A DNA stretch of 17,944 bases from positions 1 through 17,944 of the forward strand of contig JAWXCJ010000309.1 of assembly GCA_034408875.1 (NCBI GenBank). The letters run 5' to 3'. Positions 1 through 6,778 of the stretch are shown here, in pieces. The notes beneath the pieces were generated by a model, which ran no database searches, was not told the origin of the DNA, and saw nothing but the letters and a program-made list of their open reading frames with translations. A program made the position numbers and the translations under genes. This stretch comes from JANNHK01 sp034408875 (GTDB taxonomy: Bacteria; Actinomycetota; Acidimicrobiia; IMCC26256; PALSA-610). Position 1 is the stretch's first letter; every line of letters starts with the position of its first letter.

Positions 1-111
1 GCCACCGCGGTCATTGCGGAACGGGCAACATGGGCCGTCGTCGACCGCAACGCGCGCAAGGGCACGCTGCCGTCGGACCACGCGCCCCTCATCGTCGACG
101 TGCGCGACTAG
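1..111 (+). CDS. C-terminal end of an exodeoxyribonuclease III / EEP-family nuclease (5' truncated by window)
   Basis: Frame 1 is open from the first base and ends at a TAG (109-111), giving 36 residues. The end of this peptide carries SDHAPLIVDV, which matches the C-terminal SDHAP signature of exonuclease III / AP endonuclease-type enzymes of the endonuclease-exonuclease-phosphatase fold. In that family the His of SDH is the catalytic general base. From family knowledge the whole enzyme would cleave DNA at abasic sites and degrade DNA 3' to 5'; only the last motif can be seen here, so the exact subfamily is open. Its stop codon interlocks with the stop of the convergent minus-strand phosphotransferase through the shared palindrome CTAG (108-111), so there is no room between them for a dedicated terminator. 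Confidence 0.72.
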   Translation, partial: ATAVIAERATWAVVDRNARKGTLPSDHAPLIVDVRD

Positions 112-1157
112 AAGCGCTTACCCTCGGCGAACTCCAGCGCCCGGCGCGCGAGCGCGGGCACGCCTTCGCCGAGCGCGGCGAAGTAGGCGTCGTCGCTCGT
201 CCCGGCGGTGAAGCGCGCGTACGAGCCTTCCATGACGCAGGCGAGCTTGAAGAGCCCGAGCACGCAGTAGAACGCGAGGTGGTCCAGATCGCGGCCCGTT
301 GCGGCGCCGTAGCGTTCGACCAACTCCGTGCGGGTCGGTGCCGCACTTCCGAGCGGGCCGGGGCCGGTCATCGACGCGGCCTCGTCGGGGTCGACCCAGA
401 GCCCGATGACCCATCCGACGTCGGCGAGCGGGTCACCAACCGTCGACTGCTCCCAGTCGACGACCGCGGCCAGGCACACGGGCAGGTCGGGCGCGAACAT
501 CACGTTGTCGAGCTTGTAGTCGCCGTGAATGACAGTGGGCGGCTGCATTGCGGGCGTGTGCTCACTGAGCCATCGTCCCGCTTCGTCGACTTCCGGGAGT
601 TCGCGGGTCTTGTACCGCTCGAGCTGGCCGAGCCAGCGCGGCACTTGGCGTTCGAGGTACCCGTCGGGCCGACCGAAGTCGCCGAGGCCGCCGGCCTGCC
701 AGTCGAATGCGTGGATGCCGGCGAGCGCGTCGATCAGTTCGTACGCGCAGGCGGCCGGATCGGGCGTGAGCACTTCGGGCAACCGGTCGCGCACGACGAC
801 GCCGTCGACGACATCCATCAGGTAGAACGGCGCGCCGATCACGTCTGGGTCCGCGCACAAGGCGACGGGACGCGGCACGGGCACCGGTTCGCGACCGTGC
901 CAACCGTCGGGCGCGCGGAACGCGCTCAGCAAGCGGTGCTCGCGCACCATGTCGTGCGCGGTCGGTGAGAGCGGCGTGCGCGGGGGGCGGCGCAACGCGC
1001 ATCGCAGCTCGCCCCGCTCGACGACGAACACCTCGTTCGAATGCCCGGTCGTGATCCGTTCGACGGTGAGCGGCGCGCCGGGCGCAAGCCCTTCGCCGTC
1101 CATCCAGGCCGCCAGGCGTTCGGGGTCGACCAACGTCATTTCCGCAGTCTGCAACAT
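108..1157 (-). CDS. Phosphotransferase family protein (aminoglycoside phosphotransferase / ACAD10-11 N-domain type)
   Basis: A 349-residue protein with the protein-kinase-like APH fold. Visible motifs, numbered from the ATG at 1157, are a nucleotide-loop-like TTGHSNEVFVV (about 37-46), the Brenner motif HGDYKLDN (211-218, catalytic Asp213, Asn218) and the metal-binding DWE (234-236) followed by GDPLADVGW. ALRRPPR (about 54-60) has Arg where classical kinases keep Lys, which I recall as common in this subfamily. It should transfer phosphate from ATP to a small hydroxylated substrate. The closest named relatives are the N-terminal domains of ACAD10/ACAD11, linked to hydroxyacyl-CoA metabolism, which suits the neighbouring etfBA genes. 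Drug resistance is unlikely from context. An in-frame ATG at 1139 (343 residues) is an equally possible start; neither has a convincing ribosome site. Convergent with the nuclease at 1-111. Confidence 0.85.
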   Translation of the reverse strand: MLQTAEMTLVDPERLAAWMDGEGLAPGAPLTVERITTGHSNEVFVVERGELRCALRRPPRTPLSPTAHDMVREHRLLSAFRAPDGWHGREPVPVPRPVALCADPDVIGAPFYLMDVVDGVVVRDRLPEVLTPDPAACAYELIDALAGIHAFDWQAGGLGDFGRPDGYLERQVPRWLGQLERYKTRELPEVDEAGRWLSEHTPAMQPPTVIHGDYKLDNVMFAPDLPVCLAAVVDWEQSTVGDPLADVGWVIGLWVDPDEAASMTGPGPLGSAAPTRTELVERYGAATGRDLDHLAFYCVLGLFKLACVMEGSYARFTAGTSDDAYFAALGEGVPALARRALEFAEGKRF

Positions 1158-1211
1158 CCGGACCGGGCCGCGGCGCCGAACACTTCGACACACGCCCCTG
1201 GCTCCCCCGCT

Positions 1212-1260
1212 GAAATTGCGCCACCGGACGACCGTTTCGGTCGCCGAGTGGCGCAATTTC
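1212..1260 (-). terminator. Perfect 13-bp inverted repeat after etfA, candidate terminator or processing hairpin
   Basis: GAAATTGCGCCAC (1212-1224) is exactly complementary to GTGGCGCAATTTC (1248-1260). Inside lies a second stem, CGACCG (1229-1234) with CGGTCG (1238-1243), closed by a TTT loop; a 4x4 internal loop separates the two stems. The structure starts one base beyond the etfA stop codon on the minus strand and lies before the phosphotransferase start at 1157. There is no long T tract on either side, so a classical intrinsic terminator is not proven, although actinobacterial terminators often lack one. It could also shield the etfA mRNA 3' end. Confidence 0.6.
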
Positions 1261-1261
1261 G

Positions 1262-2233
1262 TCAGGACTTGGCTTTGAGGGCCGCGAGCAACGCGGGGAC
1301 GACCTTGTGGACGTCGCCGACGATGCCGAGGTCGGCCACCGAGAAGATCGGGGCCTCGGCGTCCTTGTTGATCGCGATGATGTTGTCGCTGTTCTTCATG
1401 CCGACGAGGTGCTGGGTTGCACCCGAGATGCCGAGCGCGATGTACAGCTTCGGCTTCACGGTCTTGCCCGTCTGACCGACCTGGAGCGCGTACGGCACCC
1501 AGCCCGCGTCGACGATCGCACGCGACGCACCCCACGCGCCCTTGAGCTGCTTCGCCAGCTCTTCGACGAGCGGGGCGTAGTTCTCGGCCGCGCCGATACC
1601 GCGGCCACCCGACACGACGATCGTCGCCTCTTCGAGCTTCGGGCCCTGCTGCTCCTCGACGTGCTTCTCGAGCACCTTGGCCTCGGCCGCCCGCCCCGCG
1701 TCGACCGCGCCGACCTTGGCGATCTCGGCCGCGCCGCCTCCTGCCGATTCCGCGGCGAACGACTTGGGCCGGATGGCGATCAGTGCCGGTCCGTCACCCG
1801 TGAACGTCACGTCGACGAGCGTCACACCACCGAAAATGGCCGTGCCGAACGTGAGGCCACCGTCGCCGGAAACTCCTGTTGGCGAAAGCGACATGCCGTT
1901 GGTGAGCACCGGGCGGTCGAGTCGCGCCGACAAGCGCGCAACTGCGTCGCGACCGTCGTAGCTCTGCGCGAACAAGATCGCGTCGGGGCTCTGTTCGCCC
2001 GCGAGCTGCGCGATCGCGGCCGCCGCGACCTGGCCGGGCAGACCATCGCCCGGGTCGATCACGTGCAACTTCGTCGCGCCGTACTCACCCACGGTCGCGG
2101 CGACGGGGTCGGGGTTCGGTCCGGCGTAGATCGCCTCGACCGAGTCGCCGACTTCGCGCGCCTTCGTGAGCATTTCGAGCGTGGCCGTCGTGACCTTGTC
2201 GCCATCGGCCTCGGCGAATACCCAGACCTTCAT
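1262..2233 (-). CDS. etfA: Electron transfer flavoprotein alpha subunit
   Basis: A 323-residue protein of the usual ETF-alpha length. The N-terminal domain begins MKVWVFAEADG. The C-terminal FAD domain shows VSGGRGIG (about 207-214), VGQTGKTVKP (252-261), LGISGATQHLVGM (267-279), INKDAEAPIF (288-297) and ADLGIVGD (300-307), the set of FAD-contacting motifs expected in this family. Together with EtfB it forms a soluble FAD/AMP heterodimer that passes electrons from acyl-CoA dehydrogenases and related enzymes to the membrane ETF-quinone oxidoreductase. The ATG at 2233 is preceded by a purine-rich ribosome site (AGGAAAGG, within about 2238-2247). It lies 120 bp downstream of etfB on the same strand and is followed directly by a long inverted repeat, consistent with an etfBA transcript ending there. 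Confidence 0.96.
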   Translation of the reverse strand: MKVWVFAEADGDKVTTATLEMLTKAREVGDSVEAIYAGPNPDPVAATVGEYGATKLHVIDPGDGLPGQVAAAAIAQLAGEQSPDAILFAQSYDGRDAVARLSARLDRPVLTNGMSLSPTGVSGDGGLTFGTAIFGGVTLVDVTFTGDGPALIAIRPKSFAAESAGGGAAEIAKVGAVDAGRAAEAKVLEKHVEEQQGPKLEEATIVVSGGRGIGAAENYAPLVEELAKQLKGAWGASRAIVDAGWVPYALQVGQTGKTVKPKLYIALGISGATQHLVGMKNSDNIIAINKDAEAPIFSVADLGIVGDVHKVVPALLAALKAKS

Positions 2234-2353
2234 GGCCTTTCCTTCCGCTCAGAGGGCCGCTCGGGCCCCGGTTCGCTACTCGGCGTGCATTCGGAGTGCC
2301 GACCGCAGCCGCGATCGAGCAGCAACGCACGTTTGGCCTCGCAGACGCTCACC

Positions 2354-3133
2354 TCAGACCACCTTCAGCTGCTCGAGGAACGCCACGACTTTTTCGGCGC
2401 CCGTACCGTCGTCTTCGAACTTCTCGCCGGCCTGGCGCGCGGGCGCCTGCTCGACGTTCGTGATCTGTTGCCGCGCACCCGTCCACCCGACCTGCGCCGC
2501 GTCGAGGCCGAGGTCACCGGCGGTCACCTGGTCGACCGGCTTGTTCTTCGCCGCCATGATTCCCTTGAACGACGGGTAGCGAGGTTCGACCACACCGGCC
2601 GTGACGCTCACGACCGCGGGCAGCGACGCCTGCACGACGTCGTAGCCGGCTTCGGTCTGACGCTGGATCGTCACCTTGCCGTCGGCGATCTCGACGTGCT
2701 TGGCGAACGTCAACGACGGCCAGCCGAGCAACTCGGCGACCTGCGCGGGCACCGTGCCCGTGTAGCCGTCGGACGACTCGGTCGCGGTGAGCACCAAGTC
2801 GATGCCACCCGCCCGCTCGACACTCTTGGCGAGCACCTTCGCGGTCGACAGCGCGTCGGAACCGGCGAGCGCGGGGTCGGACACGAGGATGGCCTTGGCC
2901 GCGCCCATGGCGAGCGCGGTGCGCAGACCCGACACCTCGCGGTTCGGCGCCATCGAGATCAACGTGACCTCACCGCCGCCGGCCGCGTCGACGAGCTGGA
3001 GCGCCATCTCGACGCCGTAGCTGTCGGACTCGTCGAGGATCAGCTTGCCGTCGCGATTGAGCGTGTGGTCGGCATCGAGGGAGCCCGGCACGGCCGGGTC
3101 GGGGATCTGCTTCACGCAGACGGCGACGTTCAT
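2354..3133 (-). CDS. etfB: Electron transfer flavoprotein beta subunit
   Basis: A 259-residue protein beginning MNVAVCVKQIPDP, the typical ETF-beta N-terminus. It carries TESSDGYTGTVPAQVAELLGWP (about 117-139), a region that binds the structural AMP. It also has VEPRYPSFKGIMAAKNKP (182-199), equivalent to the ETF-beta recognition loop/signature that docks on acyl-CoA dehydrogenases. The start is fixed by GAGGAG at 3138-3143 (minus strand), four bases before the ATG; the reading frame extends further upstream but without family similarity. It is the first gene of the etfB-etfA pair and diverges from the geranylgeranyl-reductase-family gene across 109 bp. A TTGACA hexamer on the minus strand (3176-3181) sits inside an inverted repeat there, but I see no good -10 at the proper distance. 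Confidence 0.96.
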   Translation of the reverse strand: MNVAVCVKQIPDPAVPGSLDADHTLNRDGKLILDESDSYGVEMALQLVDAAGGGEVTLISMAPNREVSGLRTALAMGAAKAILVSDPALAGSDALSTAKVLAKSVERAGGIDLVLTATESSDGYTGTVPAQVAELLGWPSLTFAKHVEIADGKVTIQRQTEAGYDVVQASLPAVVSVTAGVVEPRYPSFKGIMAAKNKPVDQVTAGDLGLDAAQVGWTGARQQITNVEQAPARQAGEKFEDDGTGAEKVVAFLEQLKVV

Positions 3134-3137
3134 GGAG

Positions 3138-3143
3138 CTCCTC
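3138..3143 (-). promoter_or_regulatory. Shine-Dalgarno site of etfB
   Basis: GAGGAG on the minus strand, four bases before the ATG at 3133. It decides the etfB start over the longer open frame reaching 3193. Confidence 0.8.
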
Positions 3144-3155
3144 AGAGAGAAGGCG

Positions 3156-3191
3156 GACGAGGCAGTCAGAGAGTCTGTCAATTGCCTCGTC
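3156..3191. promoter_or_regulatory. Inverted repeat in the etfB / reductase divergent promoter region, candidate operator
   Basis: GACGAGGCA (3156-3164) and TGCCTCGTC (3183-3191) are perfect 9-bp complements separated by 18 bp. A minus-strand TTGACA (3176-3181) lies between the arms, so a protein bound here could mask a -35 element for etfB. The arm centres are about 27 bp apart, which would place them on opposite faces or require a multimer, so operator function is inference only. Confidence 0.4.
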
Positions 3192-3229
3192 ACGACGTCG
3201 AAACGAGGCCGCCGGTGCCGTCATGGCGA

Positions 3230-3235
3230 TACCGT
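3230..3235 (+). promoter_or_regulatory. -10 element TACCGT for a leaderless reductase transcript
   Basis: TACCGT fits the actinobacterial TANNNT consensus and ends seven bases before the GTG at 3243, the spacing expected if transcription starts on the start codon. No Shine-Dalgarno sequence intervenes. No clear -35 is visible. Confidence 0.55.
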
Positions 3236-3242
3236 CTGGGGC

Positions 3243-4427
3243 GTGACGCCGGTCGATGTGCTCGTCGTCGGGGCCGGACCCGCCGGAGCCGCCGCCGCCC
3301 TCACCGCGGCCCGGCTCGGGCGCTCGGTCGTCGTGTGCGACCGGGCCGAGTTCCCCCGCGACAAGACCTGCGGCGACGGTCTCACCACCCAGGCCCTGCG
3401 CCTCTTGGAATGCCTCGGGGTGCGCCGTGACGAACTCGTCGACGCCGGCTACATGCCGGTGACCGAAGCCGTGCTCGTCGGCCCGGGAGGCCGCGAGATC
3501 CGCCTCCCGCTCCCGACCGACGGCGACTGCGCCGGCGTGGTTCCCCGGGAGGGATTCGACGCGCTCCTGGTACGACACGCGCTCGCCGCGGGTGTCGACG
3601 TGCGTCAAGGATGCGCCGTCGACGACGTCGTGATCGGTGCCGACGGCGTGAAAGTCGGACTCGCCGACGGCAGCACAATCGAAGCGCGCCACCTCCTCGC
3701 CGCCGACGGGCACTGGTCGCCCGTCCGGCGCGCGCTGCACCCCGACGCGCCCCCGAACCTCGGCACGTGGCACGGGGTCCGCCAGTACTACGACGGCATC
3801 GACGACCCGCGGCTGTGGACGTTCTTCTACGAGGATCTCCTTCCCGGGTACGCGTGGATCTTCCCCCTGCCCGGCGGCGGCGCGAACGTCGGCTTCGTCG
3901 TGCGGCGCGCCGGCCGCAAAGGCCGAGAGCTCAGAGACTTGTGGCCCGACGTGCTCGCGCGCCTTCCGCTCGGGCCGCACGCGGTACCGCGGGGTCCGAT
4001 GCGCGCGTGGCCGATACCCACCGAGTACGACGCGGCCAACCTGACCGACGGTCCCGTCCTCTACATCGGCGACGCCGCGCAGGTGGTCGACGCGATGACA
4101 GGCGAGGGCATCGCGCAGGCCATCGAGACGGGCGTCCTCGCCGCGGAGGCAATCGCCGCCGGCGGGACCGTCGACGCGGTTGCCGATCGGTACACGCGCG
4201 CCGTCGACCGTGCCCTCGGACGCGACCTGCGCTTCGCCATGCGCCTCCAGCGGCTCCTCGCCCGCCCGCTCGGCGCCCGGCTCTCGTTCGGTGCCGTCGA
4301 CCTGATGCCGTGGACCCGCCGCAACTTCGGCCGCTGGCTCTTCGAGGGCTACCCGCGCGCCCTGCTGCTGACCCCCGACCGGTGGCGGCGCGACATGTTC
4401 ACCTCGCCCGGCGCGTACTCCGTGTGA
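3243..4427 (+). CDS. Geranylgeranyl reductase family FAD-dependent oxidoreductase
   Basis: A 394-residue flavoprotein starting at GTG. The N-terminal Rossmann dinucleotide motif is VVGAGPAG (8-15). It is followed by FPRDKTCGDGL (37-47), a motif characteristic of geranylgeranyl reductases and related p-hydroxybenzoate-hydroxylase-fold enzymes. The second FAD motif LYIGDAA begins near residue 273 and is followed by MTGEGIAQAIETG. By family it reduces double bonds of prenyl chains (menaquinone side chain, membrane or carotenoid lipids) or hydroxylates aromatic substrates; the sequence does not decide which. A long open frame upstream of 3243 lacks family similarity, and the TACCGT-N7-GTG arrangement supports 3243 as a leaderless start. 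It diverges from etfB, which may be relevant because electron-transfer and quinone functions would be co-located. The SRPBCC gene follows after 13 bp. Confidence 0.88.
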   Translation: MTPVDVLVVGAGPAGAAAALTAARLGRSVVVCDRAEFPRDKTCGDGLTTQALRLLECLGVRRDELVDAGYMPVTEAVLVGPGGREIRLPLPTDGDCAGVVPREGFDALLVRHALAAGVDVRQGCAVDDVVIGADGVKVGLADGSTIEARHLLAADGHWSPVRRALHPDAPPNLGTWHGVRQYYDGIDDPRLWTFFYEDLLPGYAWIFPLPGGGANVGFVVRRAGRKGRELRDLWPDVLARLPLGPHAVPRGPMRAWPIPTEYDAANLTDGPVLYIGDAAQVVDAMTGEGIAQAIETGVLAAEAIAAGGTVDAVADRYTRAVDRALGRDLRFAMRLQRLLARPLGARLSFGAVDLMPWTRRNFGRWLFEGYPRALLLTPDRWRRDMFTSPGAYSV

Positions 4428-4440
4428 CAGGCTCAACCGC

Positions 4441-4827
4441 ATGGCCGAAGGACAAGCAGAGACTGACATTGCCGCCAGCCCGGACGACGTGTGGAAACTC
4501 GTCGGCGACTTCGGCGGCCTCGCCGACTGGATGCCGGGAATGGAAGGGTGCACGCTCGAGGGCGACGTGCGCACCATCAAGACGATGGGCATCGAGATCA
4601 AAGAGCAGCTGAAGTCGAGCGACGACGCGGCCCGTCAGGTGTCGTACTCGATCATCGACTCGCCGATGCCGCTGCAGAACCACCTCGCGACGATCACGGT
4701 CACGCCCGCGGGCGCCGGCTCGCACGTGACGTGGGCGGTCGCGGTCACACCCGACGAAATGCTCGGCGCGTTCCAGCCCATCTACCAACAGTCACTCGAC
4801 GCGCTGAAGGCCCGCCTCGAGTCGTAG
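4441..4827 (+). CDS. SRPBCC (START/polyketide-cyclase-like) ligand-binding protein
   Basis: A 128-residue protein with the SRPBCC pattern. It has an N-terminal strand (AETDIAASPDDVWKLVGDFGGLADWMPGM), successive beta-strands with alternating hydrophobics, and a long C-terminal helix (QPIYQQSLDALKARLE). PDDVWKLVGDF and LADWMPG are the recognisable signature. Members form a deep hydrophobic pocket that binds lipids, polyketides or aromatic compounds, and some are cyclases or hydrolases; no catalytic residues can be assigned. It starts 13 bp after the reductase stop, so the two may be co-transcribed. There is no Shine-Dalgarno; CAGGCT seven bases before the ATG keeps the key A and T of a -10 and could give a weak leaderless start. 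Its stop lies three bases from the stop of the convergent cyclic-nucleotide-binding gene. Confidence 0.8.
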   Translation: MAEGQAETDIAASPDDVWKLVGDFGGLADWMPGMEGCTLEGDVRTIKTMGIEIKEQLKSSDDAARQVSYSIIDSPMPLQNHLATITVTPAGAGSHVTWAVAVTPDEMLGAFQPIYQQSLDALKARLES

Positions 4828-4830
4828 CCG

Positions 4831-5256
4831 CTATTCGACGGTTCTGCGATCGGACTCGCGGAGGCGATGCGCCAGGCCGGCGAGAAGACGTTCGTTCATC
4901 GCGGGCACTTCGCGCAGCAGGCTGCGGAAGTCTTTGACGAGCAGGCGTGCGACGGTCGCCGGGGCACTCGCAACGACGTCGGCGTTGCGCGGGCTCGGGT
5001 CGAGGAGTGCGAGCTCGCCGAAGTACTCGCCCGGTCCGATCTCGCCGACCTTGCGCCCGTTGCGCCGCACGACGGTGTGTCCGTCGAGCACGATATAGAA
5101 CGCGTTCCCCGCTTCGCCTTGGGTGACGATCGCCGCGCCCTCGGGGTACTCGATCACCTCGAGGCATTTGGCGATCGTCTGCAGGTCCTTCTTCGAGCAG
5201 CCCGAGAACAGCGGGACGCTTTCGAGCAAGGGCAGGACATCAGCGCGCTTGGCCAT
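4831..5256 (-). CDS. Cyclic nucleotide-binding (CRP/cNMP) domain protein
   Basis: A 141-residue protein that is almost entirely one cNMP-binding domain. It opens with a helix and VPLFSGCSKKDLQTIAKCLE, then shows the beta-roll with GEAGNAFYIVLDGH (about 47-60) and the phosphate-binding cassette FGELALLDPSPRNADV (79-94). In that cassette Glu81 and Arg90 are the residues that normally bind the ribose and cyclic phosphate. There is no DNA-binding helix-turn-helix and no catalytic domain, so it is not a CRP-type transcription factor; it could be a stand-alone cAMP/cGMP sensor acting on a partner. The C-terminal helix (MNERLLAGLAHRLRESD) could serve dimerisation. The ATG at 5256 is preceded by TAGATT eight bases upstream. 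Convergent with the SRPBCC gene (3-bp gap). Confidence 0.88.
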   Translation of the reverse strand: MAKRADVLPLLESVPLFSGCSKKDLQTIAKCLEVIEYPEGAAIVTQGEAGNAFYIVLDGHTVVRRNGRKVGEIGPGEYFGELALLDPSPRNADVVASAPATVARLLVKDFRSLLREVPAMNERLLAGLAHRLRESDRRTVE

Positions 5257-5264
5257 GAGCTGCG

Positions 5265-5270
5265 AATCTA
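5265..5270 (-). promoter_or_regulatory. -10 element TAGATT for the cNMP-domain gene
   Basis: TAGATT on the minus strand matches TANNNT and ends eight bases before the ATG at 5256. No ribosome site is visible, so a leaderless transcript is likely. Confidence 0.5.
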
Positions 5271-5341
5271 CCGCTGTGGACGCGACCCTGCCTCACCTTC
5301 TCGACGAACCCGAGCGCTTCTCCCGGTCGCACGGCCTCCCG

Positions 5342-5378
5342 GCCCGGGTACAGGTGACCGCGGCCGACCCACCCGGGC
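5342..5378 (-). terminator. 8-bp inverted repeat downstream of the LemA-like gene, candidate terminator
   Basis: GCCCGGGT (5342-5349) pairs perfectly with ACCCGGGC (5371-5378) across 21 bases. It starts 12 bases after the stop codon of the minus-strand LemA-like gene. No T tract follows, and the arms are short, GC-rich sequences that can arise by chance in such DNA. Confidence 0.35.
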
Positions 5379-5390
5379 TCGTTCGTTCGA

Positions 5391-6713
5391 CTAGAGACCG
5401 AGTGCCACCGCGTCGCGGTCGGTGGTTTCGAACAGTTCGAGCGTCGGCATCTTCACGAGGGGCGCGACGACCAGATACGGGAACGTGCCGCGCCGGTCGC
5501 GCATGACGTTGACGGCGTCGTTGTAGAACGCACGTGAGAACGCGATGCGGTTTTCGCAGTCGCGGAGTGCCTCGGCGAGACGCTCGTACTGTTCGTCGGC
5601 ATGGAGGCGCGGGTACGTCTCGGCGAGCGCGAAGAGTTGCTGCGCGGACGCGTGGGCGGCGGCATCGTGGGTTTCGGCCGCGTGCAGCTCGGGAGCACTC
5701 GGAAGTTCGCCCTGTGCCCGGGCGGCCGCGGTGGCGGTCAGCAACGAGCCTTCGTGCTCGATGTAGCCGCGCACGACGGTGACGAGATTGCGGATGAGGT
5801 CGAAGCGCCGCTGGAGTTGCACCTCGATCGACGACCACGCCTTCTGGGCCTGGTTCTTGACGATCACGAGGCGGTTGTACGCCCGTAGCAACCAGCTCGC
5901 GGCGAGGGCGACCAGGTAGATCGCGCCCGCCGCAACGATGAGGTGCGTTACCCCGTCGAGCTCGACCCCGATCTCGCGATCGCCGAACTCGGGCGTGCGC
6001 AGGAAGAAGATCGGTGCCACGACCGCAGCCGCGAGACCGAAAACCAACGCGACCCATGCCCATGCGCCGAAACGGAACGCGATGCGCTTCTCGGAATCGT
6101 CCGAGATCATGAACTCACCGTCACCGCCGACTTCGAGTGCGGTGCCCGTCGGGTCGACCCGCACCGGTCCCAGCACGTACACCTGCGCCCGGTCCGCAAC
6201 CAGCCACTCGAGTTGCTGCCACTTTCCCGCGCGACCCGGGACCGGATACTTGTGCTCCTTGACGCCGTGGAAGTCAGCGCCCTGCGGGTCGACACGAATC
6301 GATCCCGTGTCGTCTTCGATGACGAACGGATGGCGCCACTCGGAACTGTCGACCGTGACCCATTCGTGGTCCTTGCCGCGCTTGCGCCACTGCTGCAGCT
6401 TCCACGAGAACCAGACACAGCTCGTGCCCGACGCCGGCGCGGGCGCCGGATGCGACGCAATCGCGGTACCTGCCAGTTCGCTCGTCCCGACTGCCGCGGC
6501 CGCGACCTTCGACGTCGGCGTGTCGACGATGCGCCACGCGGTCGCCCGCAGCCGCAGACCCCAGACGAACCACAGGAGCGCGGCGCCCCACAGCAGCGCG
6601 CGGGGCGCGGCCGGGCCGTCGACCGGCACTTTCGTGAGGAAGAAGCACGCGACGACAACGACGACGAGCATCGACAGCACGGCAGCCGGTTGGGCGCGGA
6701 GGCGGACGTTCAC
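5391..6713 (-). CDS. GIDE-like domain plus LemA domain membrane protein
   Basis: A 440-residue protein when started at the GTG at 6713, which has GAGGGAG four bases upstream; a longer GTG start at 6746 is possible. Residues about 12-27 and 40-53 are membrane helices. Residues about 68-215 resemble the GIDE/MULAN-type domain found fused in bacterial membrane proteins, with CVWFSWKLQQW (99-109), HPFVIEDDTGSIRVDPQGA (128-146) and a later beta-rich stretch. Two further membrane helices follow (about 216-238 and 257-276). The remainder is a LemA domain: NRLVIVKNQAQKAW (280-293), then VQLQRRFDLIRNLVTVVRGY (298-317) and the helical bundle with RIAFSRAFYNDAV. LemA proteins are membrane-anchored helical-bundle proteins of uncertain role, often linked to envelope stress. 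No RING finger is present, so ligase activity is not implied. The dehydrogenase stop lies 65 bp upstream on the same strand. Confidence 0.82.
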   Translation of the reverse strand: MNVRLRAQPAAVLSMLVVVVVACFFLTKVPVDGPAAPRALLWGAALLWFVWGLRLRATAWRIVDTPTSKVAAAAVGTSELAGTAIASHPAPAPASGTSCVWFSWKLQQWRKRGKDHEWVTVDSSEWRHPFVIEDDTGSIRVDPQGADFHGVKEHKYPVPGRAGKWQQLEWLVADRAQVYVLGPVRVDPTGTALEVGGDGEFMISDDSEKRIAFRFGAWAWVALVFGLAAAVVAPIFFLRTPEFGDREIGVELDGVTHLIVAAGAIYLVALAASWLLRAYNRLVIVKNQAQKAWSSIEVQLQRRFDLIRNLVTVVRGYIEHEGSLLTATAAARAQGELPSAPELHAAETHDAAAHASAQQLFALAETYPRLHADEQYERLAEALRDCENRIAFSRAFYNDAVNVMRDRRGTFPYLVVAPLVKMPTLELFETTDRDAVALGL

Positions 6714-6778
6714 AGGGCTCCCTCGCTGCGCCGTCCGTGGCTCCACTGCGGCCGCACGATCACACCGTCTTCATCGGC

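Noticed and set aside
108..1157. Phosphotransferase as an antibiotic-resistance gene
   Set aside because: The APH fold is shared widely; motifs and the etfBA context fit the ACAD10/11-type family better, and no mobile element is present.
3153..3181. Consensus etfB promoter based on the minus-strand TTGACA
   Set aside because: The hexamer at 17 bp spacing is GTCCGC, a poor -10, so a full promoter was not called.
1307..3430. Plus-strand open frame of about 700 codons across etfA and etfB
   Set aside because: It is antisense to two certain genes, its translation is Arg/His-rich with no family pattern, and it reflects high GC third positions.
2970..4601. Minus-strand open frame of about 540 codons opposite the reductase gene
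   Set aside because: Shadow of the geranylgeranyl-reductase-family gene, which has clear FAD motifs on the plus strand.
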